Positions 10,166 through 18,538 of a DNA stretch of 58,981 bases are shown piece by piece. The stretch comes from CAYPTY01 sp965659005. GTDB lineage: Bacteria > Bacteroidota > Rhodothermia > Balneolales > Balneolaceae. The stretch lies in contig CBFHVG010000013.1 of NCBI GenBank assembly GCA_965659005.1, positions 1-58,981 on the forward strand. Direction: 5' to 3'. The notes beneath the pieces were generated by a model that was not told the origin of the DNA, did not search any database, and was given only the letters and a program-made list of their open reading frames with translations. Both the position numbers and the translations under genes were made by a program. Each line of letters begins with the position of its first letter. Within the stretch, counting starts at the first letter, position 1.

Positions 10166-11866
10166 TTAAAGATTTAAAGTAAACTCTTTGATAGCTTGGT
10201 CATTGACTTCAGCACCATGCTTTGTTTTAACCTGTTCTACCGTTTGTTTAATCAATTTATCTAGTTTCTTTTTTATCAGAATAGGCTCAATTTCTTCTGC
10301 CGCTTCACCAATTTCTAAAGGGCGAGATTCAACCCTAGAATTACATATGTAAATGTGATATTCATTTGATTCATATTGAATCGGATGGCTTATTTCTCCA
10401 ATAGAAAGTGCATTTAGAGATGGGCCTAAAGTTCCTAGATTAGGCAATGGAACATATCCTAATCTTCCACCTGTCGGCCTATCTTCTATTTTCTTTGAAT
10501 ACTTTTCGAAAACTAACTCAAAAGGAACACCAGAAGTCAATTCCTTATAAGCTTTAGTAGCTTCATTTTGAGTTTCAGTAACTATTCTACTTAAATCAAT
10601 TTGAATAGGTGTAACAAACTGATCGGGCGACTTAAAATATTCATCATGAATTTCAGTTGATGTAACGGAGATTTGATTTTTCAGATAGTCAACTGCTCTA
10701 TTTTGAAGGTAAACGAAATAGGTATGATCTATCGATCCTTGCACCATCTCCTGTTCATCAATACTCATCTTTTTAGCTTGATTTACTGCATATGTTCTAT
10801 AAGCCAGTGCTTTTACATAGTCAGTAAATTGTGATCTGCTTCTAATCCTGCTTTTATTTACTGATGGTGTATAGTAGGATTCGGTAAAAAAATCTTTAGA
10901 ACTGAATTCAAAATCTCCAAGCTCGACTACAATTGAATTATCATTTCTCGCATTCAAGATTTCTATATCATCAGACTCAAAAATCTCTCTATTATTGTCA
11001 ACCCAGTCCCATAACCTATCAATCTGGTTTTGGTTCATATTGAAATTCTCTGTGATGGCCTTTATATGACTTCTCGTAGCCATTTCATTTTTTCTTCTTC
11101 TAACAAATCTGCCAAGATTTGCTTTCTGGTTGGCGTATTCAAATTCAGTTATCAATGGCTTCACATATCTATCAGTTAACTTGACAATGCTGTAACCTTG
11201 TGATGTTTTTACCGGTCTTGAATATTCCCCCACTTTTAAACGATGAGCAGCATTTTCAAAAGCAATGTCCATTTCATCTGTTTGAAATTCACCTAAGTCC
11301 CCACCATTCTCTTGTAAATATGGATTCTGAAAAACTTCTGAGGCTAAATCATCAAATGAATACCCAGATTCTAGAAGTTGATATAGCGAATCAGCGGTTC
11401 TTTTATCTGAAGCGAAAAGATGAGAAGCTCTAAGTATTGTATTAAAACGCATGAAAATTTCTCTAAGATCGCTTTCAGTAATTACAATCTTATCCAATAC
11501 ATTTTGCTGTAGGAATTCTTCACTTAGAACTTTTCGATAAATAAGTTCTTTTTGTCTTAGTGATGTTTCATCATCTTCGAAGCCTAAATCCATGGCGTAG
11601 GTTGCAAGCACATAGGTTCGAAACTCAGTTTCAAGAATAGCTTTTTTTGTTACATAATTTGCAGAAATACTTCTTCCAGAACGATAGTAGATATTCTTGA
11701 AAGCACTTTCAAGGTGAGCTTCGTTTATCTCCAGGTCATTTATATAAGCCAACACATCTTCACTACGCTGCTTTGTTTCGCAAGAAACGCAGAAGCTTAA
11801 AAGAGCAAGAAACAGGACTAAATACTTCCCCTTGGTGCTACTTAAATTTAAACAGGTATTGCCCAT
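10166..11866 (-). CDS. Peptidylprolyl isomerase (parvulin/SurA-PpiC type), predicted lipoprotein
   Basis: 566 residues. The N-terminus has a hydrophobic segment followed by CVSCE, a plausible lipobox with Cys29 as lipidation site. There are two rotamase-like domains. One starts near residue 140 (ILRASHLFASDKRTADSL, with GGDLGEFQTDEMD, VGEYSRPVKTSQGYSIVKL). The second starts near residue 410 (RIVTETQNEATKAYKELTSG, with GGRLGYVPLPNLG, IGEISHPIQYESNEYHIY). The family folds or escorts outer-membrane proteins in the periplasm. As first gene of the operon it is well placed to chaperone the receptor and barrel encoded downstream (inference). A cre-like operator and an inverted-repeat cluster lie in the 264-bp region upstream. 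Confidence 0.87.
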   Translation of the reverse strand: MGNTCLNLSSTKGKYLVLFLALLSFCVSCETKQRSEDVLAYINDLEINEAHLESAFKNIYYRSGRSISANYVTKKAILETEFRTYVLATYAMDLGFEDDETSLRQKELIYRKVLSEEFLQQNVLDKIVITESDLREIFMRFNTILRASHLFASDKRTADSLYQLLESGYSFDDLASEVFQNPYLQENGGDLGEFQTDEMDIAFENAAHRLKVGEYSRPVKTSQGYSIVKLTDRYVKPLITEFEYANQKANLGRFVRRRKNEMATRSHIKAITENFNMNQNQIDRLWDWVDNNREIFESDDIEILNARNDNSIVVELGDFEFSSKDFFTESYYTPSVNKSRIRSRSQFTDYVKALAYRTYAVNQAKKMSIDEQEMVQGSIDHTYFVYLQNRAVDYLKNQISVTSTEIHDEYFKSPDQFVTPIQIDLSRIVTETQNEATKAYKELTSGVPFELVFEKYSKKIEDRPTGGRLGYVPLPNLGTLGPSLNALSIGEISHPIQYESNEYHIYICNSRVESRPLEIGEAAEEIEPILIKKKLDKLIKQTVEQVKTKHGAEVNDQAIKEFTLNL

Positions 11867-11910
11867 TGAATAGTTTAATCACAATTACATCTACATCCTG
11901 ATGTAACATA

Positions 11911-11925
11911 ATGAAAGCGCTTACA
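11911..11925. promoter_or_regulatory. cre-like LacI-family operator upstream of the surface operon
   Basis: The 15-mer ATGAAAGCGCTTACA fits the catabolite-responsive-element consensus WTGNAANCGNWNNCW at every position and is nearly palindromic around the central CG. It lies 45 bp upstream of the parvulin start, where a repressor or activator could act on the whole five-gene operon. A partial relative (ATGAAAGCGTACT) overlaps the end of ispG near 12120. Match to consensus is seen; use as an operator is inferred. Confidence 0.45.
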
Positions 11926-12050
11926 TTTTTTCAAGTATTTATTTATAAACTTGAGCTGTTTTTCAGTTTATATGAAGAGAGAGAAAAGGGATTATTAAAT
12001 AATTGTTATTTAATTATTTATAAATTATAACAAGCGTATTTGAATAATTA

Positions 12051-12102
12051 TTTTCACGGATTTGTGAAAATTTTTCACAAAACTTGAGCGCAGATGTGAA
12101 AA
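12051..12102. promoter_or_regulatory. Cluster of GTGAAAA/TTTTCAC inverted repeats between ispG and the surface operon
   Basis: Four copies of the heptamer GTGAAAA occur in 52 bp: TTTTCAC at 12051-12057, GTGAAAA at 12064-12070, TTTTCAC at 12072-12078, GTGAAAA at 12096-12102. The central pair forms a perfect inverted repeat at 12061-12081 (10-bp arms, 1-nt centre). No U-tract follows it, so it does not look like an intrinsic terminator. It resembles a multi-site operator or a phased protein-binding array in the non-coding region. Confidence 0.45.
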
Positions 12103-12130
12103 TTTATCCCTGAATTTTTATGAAAGCGTA

Positions 12131-13354
12131 CTAATTATTTCCGTAATTCTTCTGTATATACGCTGTCAGAATATCCCTGAATTCCTGACCAATATGATCA
12201 CCCTTAAGCGTCTTATAGTGATCACCGTCTACATATACCGGGGCCTTAGGTTCTTCGAATGTTCCGGGCAGTGAGATACCGATATTAGCATTTCTGGATT
12301 CCCCGGGTCCATTAACTATACAACCCATTACAGCCACATCCATTTCTTCTACACCTGGATAAGCTTTTTTCCAAACAGGCATGGACTCTTTGATGAATTC
12401 TTGAATTTCTTCAGCCAACTCCTGGAAATAAGTACTTTTAGTTCTGCCACATCCCGGACAGGCCGTAACCTGCGGAATAAAAGATCTAATCTGTAATGAT
12501 TGAAGAATCTGCTGACATATCCTCACCTCTTCTGCTCGATCTGCTCCTGGTTGAGGTGTAAGTGAAACTCTGATTGTATCCCCTATTCCCTGTTGTAACA
12601 AAACGGATAAAGCAACCGAACTCGCTACAGTTCCTTTCATACCCATACCGGCTTCAGTAAGTCCAAGGTGCAATGGTTGCTTAGTGAGTTCTGATATACG
12701 CTGGTAAACTTCAATTAAGTCCTGCACACCAGACATTTTCACACTAATTACAATTTTATCCTCTCCTAATCCGACTTTCTTTGCCATTTCTACCGATCGT
12801 AATGCACTTTCGATCATAGTGTCGAGCATCACTTCTCTGGCTGACTTTGGATTCTCTAATTCGTTATTAGCATCCATTTTTTCAGCAAGAAGCTGCTGAT
12901 CAAGGGATCCCCAATTTACACCAATTCGTACTGGTTTATCATTGTTTACCGCTTGGCTAACTATAGTTTCAAAATTCTCATCTCTAGCTTTTGTGCCTGT
13001 ATTACCTGGATTTATTCTATACATATCCAGTGCCTGAGCCATATCTGGAAACTCAGTAAGTAGAACGTGACCATTATAATGGAAATCACCAATGAGAGGA
13101 ACAGGACACCCTCTGTTAATCAGTTTTTCTTTTATTTCAGCAACAGCAGCTGCAGCCTGCTTATTATTTACAGTGATTCTAACAAGCTCCGAACCAGCTC
13201 GGTAGAGGTGCTCTACCTGATCAACTGTCTCTTCAATATCAGCTGTGTCAGTGTTTGTCATGGATTGAACTACAATTGGAGCCCCACCACCAATAATAAC
13301 GCCACCTACATTTACAGCGATTGTATCTTTTCTTTTAATAGCCTCTGTGCTCAT
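12131..13354 (-). CDS. ispG: 4-hydroxy-3-methylbut-2-enyl diphosphate synthase (IspG/GcpE)
   Basis: Catalyses the penultimate step of the MEP isoprenoid pathway, converting methylerythritol cyclodiphosphate to HMBPP. 407 residues: an N-terminal TIM-barrel portion (APIVVQSMTNTDTADIEETV, GDFHYNGHVLL, RINPGNTG) and a C-terminal iron-sulfur domain with cluster cysteines in CPGCGRT and GCIVNGPGES, the latter also supplying the conserved Glu. The length fits the compact two-domain form; the long three-domain form (about 600 residues or more, known in many Bacteroidetes, chlamydiae and plants) is not present. It is the last gene of a run containing rhomboids and a CrtI-like enzyme, so precursor supply and carotenoid metabolism are neighbours. 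Confidence 0.97.
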   Translation of the reverse strand: MSTEAIKRKDTIAVNVGGVIIGGGAPIVVQSMTNTDTADIEETVDQVEHLYRAGSELVRITVNNKQAAAAVAEIKEKLINRGCPVPLIGDFHYNGHVLLTEFPDMAQALDMYRINPGNTGTKARDENFETIVSQAVNNDKPVRIGVNWGSLDQQLLAEKMDANNELENPKSAREVMLDTMIESALRSVEMAKKVGLGEDKIVISVKMSGVQDLIEVYQRISELTKQPLHLGLTEAGMGMKGTVASSVALSVLLQQGIGDTIRVSLTPQPGADRAEEVRICQQILQSLQIRSFIPQVTACPGCGRTKSTYFQELAEEIQEFIKESMPVWKKAYPGVEEMDVAVMGCIVNGPGESRNANIGISLPGTFEEPKAPVYVDGDHYKTLKGDHIGQEFRDILTAYIQKNYGNN

Positions 13355-13359
13355 TTAAA

Positions 13360-14220
13360 TCAGTTTTTTTTACTTAACTCAAACAGTTTCTTCTTTTCCT
13401 CTTTAGTTAAAGAATCGTAGCCATTCTTTGAAATCTTCTCGAGTATAATATCCAACTCCGATTCTTCAACCTCCTCAACAACATTTGCATCCTCAACAAT
13501 CCGCATGTTTGAGGATTTTGGTTTTCTTTTTGTAAATGATTGAATCAGTGCTTCAATAAACCTGATGAATTTGCTCAGATCATAACCACTCAAATAAGCT
13601 TTCATAATCAGAAAGCCGGATAAGGCACCACCTAAATGAACCAACCTTGCAACATTATCTCCGCCACCAAGAAATAGAATATTCAAAGCGATAAAACCAG
13701 CTACAACAAATCTGGCTTCGATTGGAGGTAATAGAAAAAGCATGATAGGCATTCGAGGATATAACATTGCAAATGCAACCATCACACCAAAAACTGCTCC
13801 AGATGCCCCAATTACTGGATTTACATCTAATACCATTGCAAGTAATAGATCTAGAACTGCCCCACCAATTCCAGAGGCCACATACAACACTGTAAATGAC
13901 CTGGGGCCCATATGTTCTTCAACTGGTTTACCCATCCACCATAACCACAGCATGTTAAAAAGAAAATGGAATATGCTATAGGGATTATGAAGAAGCATAT
14001 AGGTAATGATTCTCCATGGTTGAAAAATTGTATTCTCCCAGGTAGGTATATATGAGAAATTTTGGACAATGAAATTACCTGCATCCTGAGAAATAAAACC
14101 GGCAAATATTTGTATAAAAAATACAACGGATGTAACTGCAATTATACTCCTAATTGCTACAGGTAAGCGATTAAAGCCTCGCTTTATTGATCCACCGAAA
14201 GATTCTCCATATGCATTCAT
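13360..14220 (-). CDS. Rhomboid family intramembrane serine protease with C-terminal cytoplasmic tail
   Basis: Six or so hydrophobic segments with the rhomboid signature: FHFLFNMLWLWWMG in TM2, catalytic Ser in GASGAVFGVM and catalytic His in VHLGGALSGFLI. After the last helix a charged tail of about 75 residues ends in ELDIILEKISKNGYDSLTKEE, a helical motif seen at the C-terminus of many Bacteroidota rhomboids. The ATG at 14220 is preferred over a TTG three codons upstream. It lies 12 bp after a second rhomboid gene. Such proteases cleave single-pass membrane proteins within the bilayer; the substrate is unknown. Confidence 0.92.
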   Translation of the reverse strand: MNAYGESFGGSIKRGFNRLPVAIRSIIAVTSVVFFIQIFAGFISQDAGNFIVQNFSYIPTWENTIFQPWRIITYMLLHNPYSIFHFLFNMLWLWWMGKPVEEHMGPRSFTVLYVASGIGGAVLDLLLAMVLDVNPVIGASGAVFGVMVAFAMLYPRMPIMLFLLPPIEARFVVAGFIALNILFLGGGDNVARLVHLGGALSGFLIMKAYLSGYDLSKFIRFIEALIQSFTKRKPKSSNMRIVEDANVVEEVEESELDIILEKISKNGYDSLTKEEKKKLFELSKKN

Positions 14221-14232
14221 TCTATTCAATAA

Positions 14233-14865
14233 TTAAAAGTGGGTTGGTCTTTTAATTTTCCAGAATTTTATGAGGAGGAAGCCTACTAATAAACCACCTA
14301 AGTGTGCGAAATGTGCCACGCCACTATATGGATTTGTAATTCCACTGATCAACTCAATTCCTCCAATGATAGCAACAAAATACTTTGCTTTAATTGGAAT
14401 TGGTGGAATCAGAAGCATAATAGTTCGATCAGGATACATCATACCAAAAGCAAGTAAGACTCCATATACACCACCTGAAGCTCCTATCGTATAGCTAAAT
14501 GGTATTCCTGATAATAAATGCAGTACTGCAGCACCGAAACCACAAAGCAGATAATAGATTAAAAACCTTTTTGTTCCCCAAATGTTTTCTATCGCCTGCC
14601 CAAACATCCACAGGATGAATAAGTTGAAGAATATATGTCCAAAATCTGCATGCAGAAACATGTAGGTTAATAACTGCCAAAAATGAAAATATGGGCTGTC
14701 TACCGGAAATAAAGCGAGATATGGAACTAAAAGCTCTCCAAGTGGCGTCCAAGCAGAATTTACAATACTCTTTGTAGCAAAATAGAACAGACCATTAATT
14801 ATCAGAAGATATTTAATAGCCGGCGGGAATCTTAGAAACTGAGTTCCGGGGGTATACTGATTCAA
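14233..14865 (-). CDS. Rhomboid family intramembrane serine protease
   Basis: 210 residues, shorter than its downstream paralogue and lacking the cytoplasmic tail. Catalytic motifs GASGGVYGVLLAFG (Ser) and HFAHLGGLLVGFLL (His) are intact, as is the HIFFNLFILWMFG segment of TM2. The start is a TTG at 14865: an in-frame TAG lies two codons upstream, no ATG precedes the first membrane segment, and AAGGA is 9 nt upstream, which supports the unusual start. With the next gene it forms a tandem pair, probably an old duplication. Confidence 0.9.
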   Translation of the reverse strand: MNQYTPGTQFLRFPPAIKYLLIINGLFYFATKSIVNSAWTPLGELLVPYLALFPVDSPYFHFWQLLTYMFLHADFGHIFFNLFILWMFGQAIENIWGTKRFLIYYLLCGFGAAVLHLLSGIPFSYTIGASGGVYGVLLAFGMMYPDRTIMLLIPPIPIKAKYFVAIIGGIELISGITNPYSGVAHFAHLGGLLVGFLLIKFWKIKRPTHF

Positions 14866-14877
14866 ATGCTAATGTCC

Positions 14878-16359
14878 TTAATGATTTTGTTTAATGCGAT
14901 AATATACGTTTAAACCACTTAATGTTACGCCGGCAATTCCCTGACCAGGATATACCGTATCTCCACATAAATATAAACCTTTGAATGGAGTTTGATTTGG
15001 GGTCCAGTCGAGTAACGAACGAGTCATACTCTGAGGTATACCTCCTACTCTGCCTTTTTTACGGTAAACCCAGTTTTCCCATGAAACCGGAGTTGCCGTA
15101 TGATATAATTCTACATTATCAATGTCGAAACCTGCGAATTTTTCATTCAATTTATTCAGGATAAATTTCTCGGCTTCTAATTTTGCGTCTTCATATTTAT
15201 CACCCATTGAAAACCATAATTCTGGGTCAGCATGGCAAGATATATTCAATACCCTATTACCATTTACAGTTCTTTCCGGATCATCTCTGTCTGACATCGA
15301 AATAAATATACTTTCTGAATCGGTATATGGTACTTTTTCACCATCCAGATGAAGTTGATGATGTAATGAGATCTCCTCTTCAAAATTATCCTTTACAACA
15401 ATACCTAAAGTTATAGCTCCCCAAGCTTTCGAATAACGACTGGATTCTTTTTTAAAATATTCAGACTCATCAGTCATTATATCAGCCATGTTCCATACCG
15501 GAATATTTGAAACTACAATTGGTGCCTCAAAATGCTCCTTGGCCGTCTCTATGATATAACCTTTATTGCTGCTCTTAATCTTTTCAACTTTCCTCTTAAC
15601 TTTTACCAAACCGCCCTTTTCAGTAATGTATTTTTCAATTTCTCTGACCATTGCAATCAAACCTCCGGGAACAGAGTAATTCGAATAATTAGTATAAGTT
15701 ATACCAGGTGCTCCAAATATAAACGGTGTGTCTTCTGATTTTGATTGTGCTGTTATTATTAGCTGTTCATCAATGAACTTGACAAAAGACTCATTTTGTA
15801 TGTCAAACTTCTTGATAACATCCTCAACTGACGTAAGCGCATAGGGTAAAATCCATGCATCAGCAGGATTATTATTTAAAGCTAAACTAATCCAATCCAT
15901 AATAGATTTAGGTGGAAAAAAAGGATTTTTGAGTGATGCCTTCCAAACAACATCAGAAACTTTGAAGGCAAGATCCCAGAATTTTCTTTGTTTATCCTCT
16001 TCACCAAAAAACTTTACAACCTCGTTAAGCCAATTAGCTTTATCCTTAAAACGGATTAGTGGTTTTCCCTCTTGCCAGATAGTCATCGAGGGTTCGATTT
16101 CTTTTCTGGGAATTTGAATACCTGTTTCTTTTTCAAGCTTCCAGAGAGGTTGGTGTTCATCAAAGCCGATGAGAGTTGTGGCTCCAGATTCGAAGGTATA
16201 ACCTTTACGGTAGTAAGATGAGCTACAACCGCCAGGAACACTGGCTGCTTCTAGTACCAGAACTTTGTATCCGTCTTTAGCCAGCATGGCTGCTGCAGAC
16301 ATACCACCCATTCCTGAACCAATGACGATAATATCGTAAGATGAATTTACTTCAGTCAT
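14878..16359 (-). CDS. FAD-dependent oxidoreductase of the phytoene desaturase / carotenoid isomerase (CrtI/CrtISO) family
   Basis: 493 residues. The N-terminal Rossmann dinucleotide motif (IIVIGSGMGGMSAAAMLA, then VLVLEAASVPGGCSS) and the C-terminal FAD motif (LYLCGDTVYPGQGIAGVTLSG) are those of CrtI-type amine-oxidase-fold flavoproteins. The GGCSSSY variant after the ADP-binding fold is closer to the CrtISO/CrtD-like branch than to canonical CrtI. Likely substrates are polyenes (isomerisation or desaturation), but retinol-saturase-like activity cannot be excluded. It is upstream of the rhomboid pair and ispG. An inverted repeat (16368-16392) sits just before the start codon. Confidence 0.82.
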   Translation of the reverse strand: MTEVNSSYDIIVIGSGMGGMSAAAMLAKDGYKVLVLEAASVPGGCSSSYYRKGYTFESGATTLIGFDEHQPLWKLEKETGIQIPRKEIEPSMTIWQEGKPLIRFKDKANWLNEVVKFFGEEDKQRKFWDLAFKVSDVVWKASLKNPFFPPKSIMDWISLALNNNPADAWILPYALTSVEDVIKKFDIQNESFVKFIDEQLIITAQSKSEDTPFIFGAPGITYTNYSNYSVPGGLIAMVREIEKYITEKGGLVKVKRKVEKIKSSNKGYIIETAKEHFEAPIVVSNIPVWNMADIMTDESEYFKKESSRYSKAWGAITLGIVVKDNFEEEISLHHQLHLDGEKVPYTDSESIFISMSDRDDPERTVNGNRVLNISCHADPELWFSMGDKYEDAKLEAEKFILNKLNEKFAGFDIDNVELYHTATPVSWENWVYRKKGRVGGIPQSMTRSLLDWTPNQTPFKGLYLCGDTVYPGQGIAGVTLSGLNVYYRIKQNH

Positions 16360-16367
16360 GCAAGTGT

Positions 16368-16392
16368 AACAGCAGAAGCAGCCCTTGCTGTT
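16368..16392. repeat. Short inverted repeat ahead of the CrtI-like start codon
   Basis: AACAGCA and TGCTGTT form perfect 7-bp arms separated by 11 nt, ending about 8 nt upstream of the ATG at 16359 on the minus-strand transcript. There is no U-run, so it is not a typical terminator. In the mRNA it could occlude the ribosome site or act as a protein-binding hairpin; this is speculative. Confidence 0.3.
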
Positions 16393-16405
16393 CCCTATAA
16401 GTCAA

Positions 16406-17116
16406 TTAGACTGCAAGTACTGGGTTTGCTACAAGTTCGTCGCTTTCAATGAGTCCATCACGCAATCTTACAACACGTCTTGCATGTTCAGCGATCTCAT
16501 TTTCATGAGTAACAAGAAGAATTGTATTTCCCTGCTGGTATAACTCTTCAAATAACTGCATGATCTCATCACCCGTTTTTGTGTCCAGGTTACCTGTTGG
16601 CTCATCAGCAAGAAGAATAGCTGGATTATTTACAAGTGCTCTTGCAATTGCAACACGTTGGCGTTGCCCGCCTGATAATTCGTTAGGTTTATGGTCCAAA
16701 CGATCTCCAAGACCTACTTTTGTAAGTACCTCTGCTGCTCTTTCTTTACGCTCAGCCGCTCTCATCCCTGAATAGATTAATGGGAGTTCAACATTTGACA
16801 AGCAGCTGGTCCTAGGAAGCAAATTGAAAGTCTGGAATACGAAACCAATTTCCTTATTCCGAACCTCAGCAAGTTCAGCATCTTCCATGTGGCTTACATC
16901 ATTCTTATTCAGAATATAGGTTCCAGATGTTGGTGTATCCAAGCAGCCAATCATGTTCATAAGTGTTGACTTACCAGAACCTGATGGACCCATAATGGCT
17001 ATATACTCATTAACATCAACATCAAAAGAAACTCCATCCAGCGCCCTTACCTCGGAGTCTCCCATTTGGTAGATTTTTTTCAGATCCTTGATCTGAATAA
17101 CTGATTCATTATCCAT
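16406..17116 (-). CDS. ABC transporter ATP-binding protein (MacB/LolD type)
   Basis: About 236 residues from the ATG at 17116. Walker A GPSGSGKST, Q-loop FVFQTFNLLPR, signature LSGGQRQRVAIARAL, Walker B ILLADEPTGNLD and H-loop LVTHE are all intact, and the NLD after Walker B is typical of the MacB/LolD/FtsE subfamily. A longer ATG start at 17143 would overlap the adaptor gene by 23 bp; the 17116 start gives a 4-bp gap and begins the domain normally (MDNESVIQIKDLKKIY). It likely energises the two MacB-type permeases encoded at 21066-23515. Confidence 0.94.
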   Translation of the reverse strand: MDNESVIQIKDLKKIYQMGDSEVRALDGVSFDVDVNEYIAIMGPSGSGKSTLMNMIGCLDTPTSGTYILNKNDVSHMEDAELAEVRNKEIGFVFQTFNLLPRTSCLSNVELPLIYSGMRAAERKERAAEVLTKVGLGDRLDHKPNELSGGQRQRVAIARALVNNPAILLADEPTGNLDTKTGDEIMQLFEELYQQGNTILLVTHENEIAEHARRVVRLRDGLIESDELVANPVLAV

Positions 17117-17120
17117 AGAA

Positions 17121-18500
17121 TTAGCTTTCTGTAGAATTGGCATTAGTTACTTTAACAGCATCTCCGTCGTTCAGGTTTTTTGAGAGAGTACGATAACTTC
17201 CAATTACCACCTCTTCTCCTGTAGAAACACCATTCAAAATTTGAATGTGAGTGTTATCACTCACTCCCGTTTCAACCTCACGACGTTCAACTTTTCCATC
17301 AACAACAACAAATATTACTTTTCTGATGTCTTCTTTCTGAATAATAAGATCTTCTTGTTGATCAGAAGCTAAAGTAATGTTATCCGTTGAATCAGCCTCA
17401 GACTTTGAGCTTTTTTTACGGTCTTTAGCAAAATCTCTAACAGTGACAGCTTGAATAGGTAGAGATGTTACATCAAATGCTGTTTCAGTTTCAATATCAA
17501 CAGTAGCTGACATACCTGGTTTAAAATTTGGTACAAAAACATCATCAGGATTCTCTGATGTCGGGTCTTCTTGAAGAACTCTTCCCGACACCTTCAAATT
17601 ATGTGGGGTTACAATTCTTACTTTTACTTGATAATTTGTTACCTGCTCATTTGAACCTGCACCTGTTACTCTAGCTGAGTTTGCAATTTCAGTAACAATC
17701 CCATTGAATTGTCTTTCAGGGTATGAATCAACCTCAATTCTGGTAGTATCTCCTTGAGTTACATTTACAATATCATTTTCGTTTACCTCAACCAGAACTT
17801 CCATGCGGTCCAGTAAGGAAACCCTCATCATTTCAGTACCAGCTACTTGTGAGTTTCCTAAAACTCTGTCACCAAATTCAACAGCAAGTCCCGTTACAAC
17901 GCCATCTTGAGGAGCTCTGATCACAGTTTGATCTAATTCTTCCTCAGCTCTTCTTAACTGAGCTTCAGCACTTTCAATCTGATATTCAGCAGCTCTTAAA
18001 CTTGCTTTCTGAGCATCATGATTTGATTTACTGGTTATATACTCAATTTCTGAAATCAGATCTTTTTCATATAACTGTTGTTTGAATTTAAAGTCTGCTT
18101 CAGTTTGAAGTAATGAAGCTCTTGTTTGTTCTTTTCGAGCTTTTTGAGTGAGAAGTGCGGCCGTAAGTTCATCAATTCTAGCCTGAAAAATATCAGGATC
18201 AAGACGTACTAGAAGATCTCCTTTTCGAACAAAGTCACCCTCTTTCACTGCTAACTCAATGATTTCACCGGAAACGTCAGAACGAATAATAACTTCAACT
18301 TCAGGTTGTATCCTTCCTGATGCAGAAACATTCTGAATGATGGTTTTTAGTTTGACGGTTGAAGTTTCAACAGCCTTTCCAACTTCCGCCCCGCCAATCA
18401 CACCTGCAGCTCTTAAACCAACTACGGCTACAACAATTACCGCGAAAATGGATAGAGAAACTATAAGTAGTCTGTTTGATGATTTCTTTTTCTTAGCCAT
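17121..18500 (-). CDS. Periplasmic adaptor / membrane-fusion protein (MacA/HlyD family)
   Basis: 459 residues. A lysine-rich cytoplasmic start (MAKKKKSS) is followed by one membrane anchor (LLIVSLSIFAVIVVAVVG). The lipoyl-like halves are visible (SGRIQPEVEVIIRSDVSGEI, EGDFVRKGDLLVRLD and TVIRAPQDGVVTGLAV) flanking a coiled-coil hairpin at about residues 100-190. A beta-barrel domain and a C-terminal membrane-proximal domain follow. It would bridge an inner-membrane ABC transporter and a TolC channel; both partners are adjacent. A charged insert near residue 370 (DRKKSSKSEADSTDN) is unusual but of unknown meaning. Confidence 0.93.
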   Translation of the reverse strand: MAKKKKSSNRLLIVSLSIFAVIVVAVVGLRAAGVIGGAEVGKAVETSTVKLKTIIQNVSASGRIQPEVEVIIRSDVSGEIIELAVKEGDFVRKGDLLVRLDPDIFQARIDELTAALLTQKARKEQTRASLLQTEADFKFKQQLYEKDLISEIEYITSKSNHDAQKASLRAAEYQIESAEAQLRRAEEELDQTVIRAPQDGVVTGLAVEFGDRVLGNSQVAGTEMMRVSLLDRMEVLVEVNENDIVNVTQGDTTRIEVDSYPERQFNGIVTEIANSARVTGAGSNEQVTNYQVKVRIVTPHNLKVSGRVLQEDPTSENPDDVFVPNFKPGMSATVDIETETAFDVTSLPIQAVTVRDFAKDRKKSSKSEADSTDNITLASDQQEDLIIQKEDIRKVIFVVVDGKVERREVETGVSDNTHIQILNGVSTGEEVVIGSYRTLSKNLNDGDAVKVTNANSTES

Positions 18501-18538
18501 AATATCCTTTGTCCCTAAAAACTTTAATTACTTAATTT

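Noticed and set aside
12061..12081. Inverted repeat as an ispG terminator
   Set aside because: No U-run on the minus transcript and the same heptamer recurs outside the stem, so an operator-type role fits better.
13067..13420. Plus-strand open frame of 117 codons over ispG
   Set aside because: It is antisense to a well-conserved enzyme, with no domain and Ser/Asn/Phe-rich composition typical of a shadow frame.
17117..17143. Longer ATPase start at 17143
   Set aside because: It would overlap the adaptor gene end by 23 bp and adds residues (MPILQKANS) that are not part of the ABC domain.
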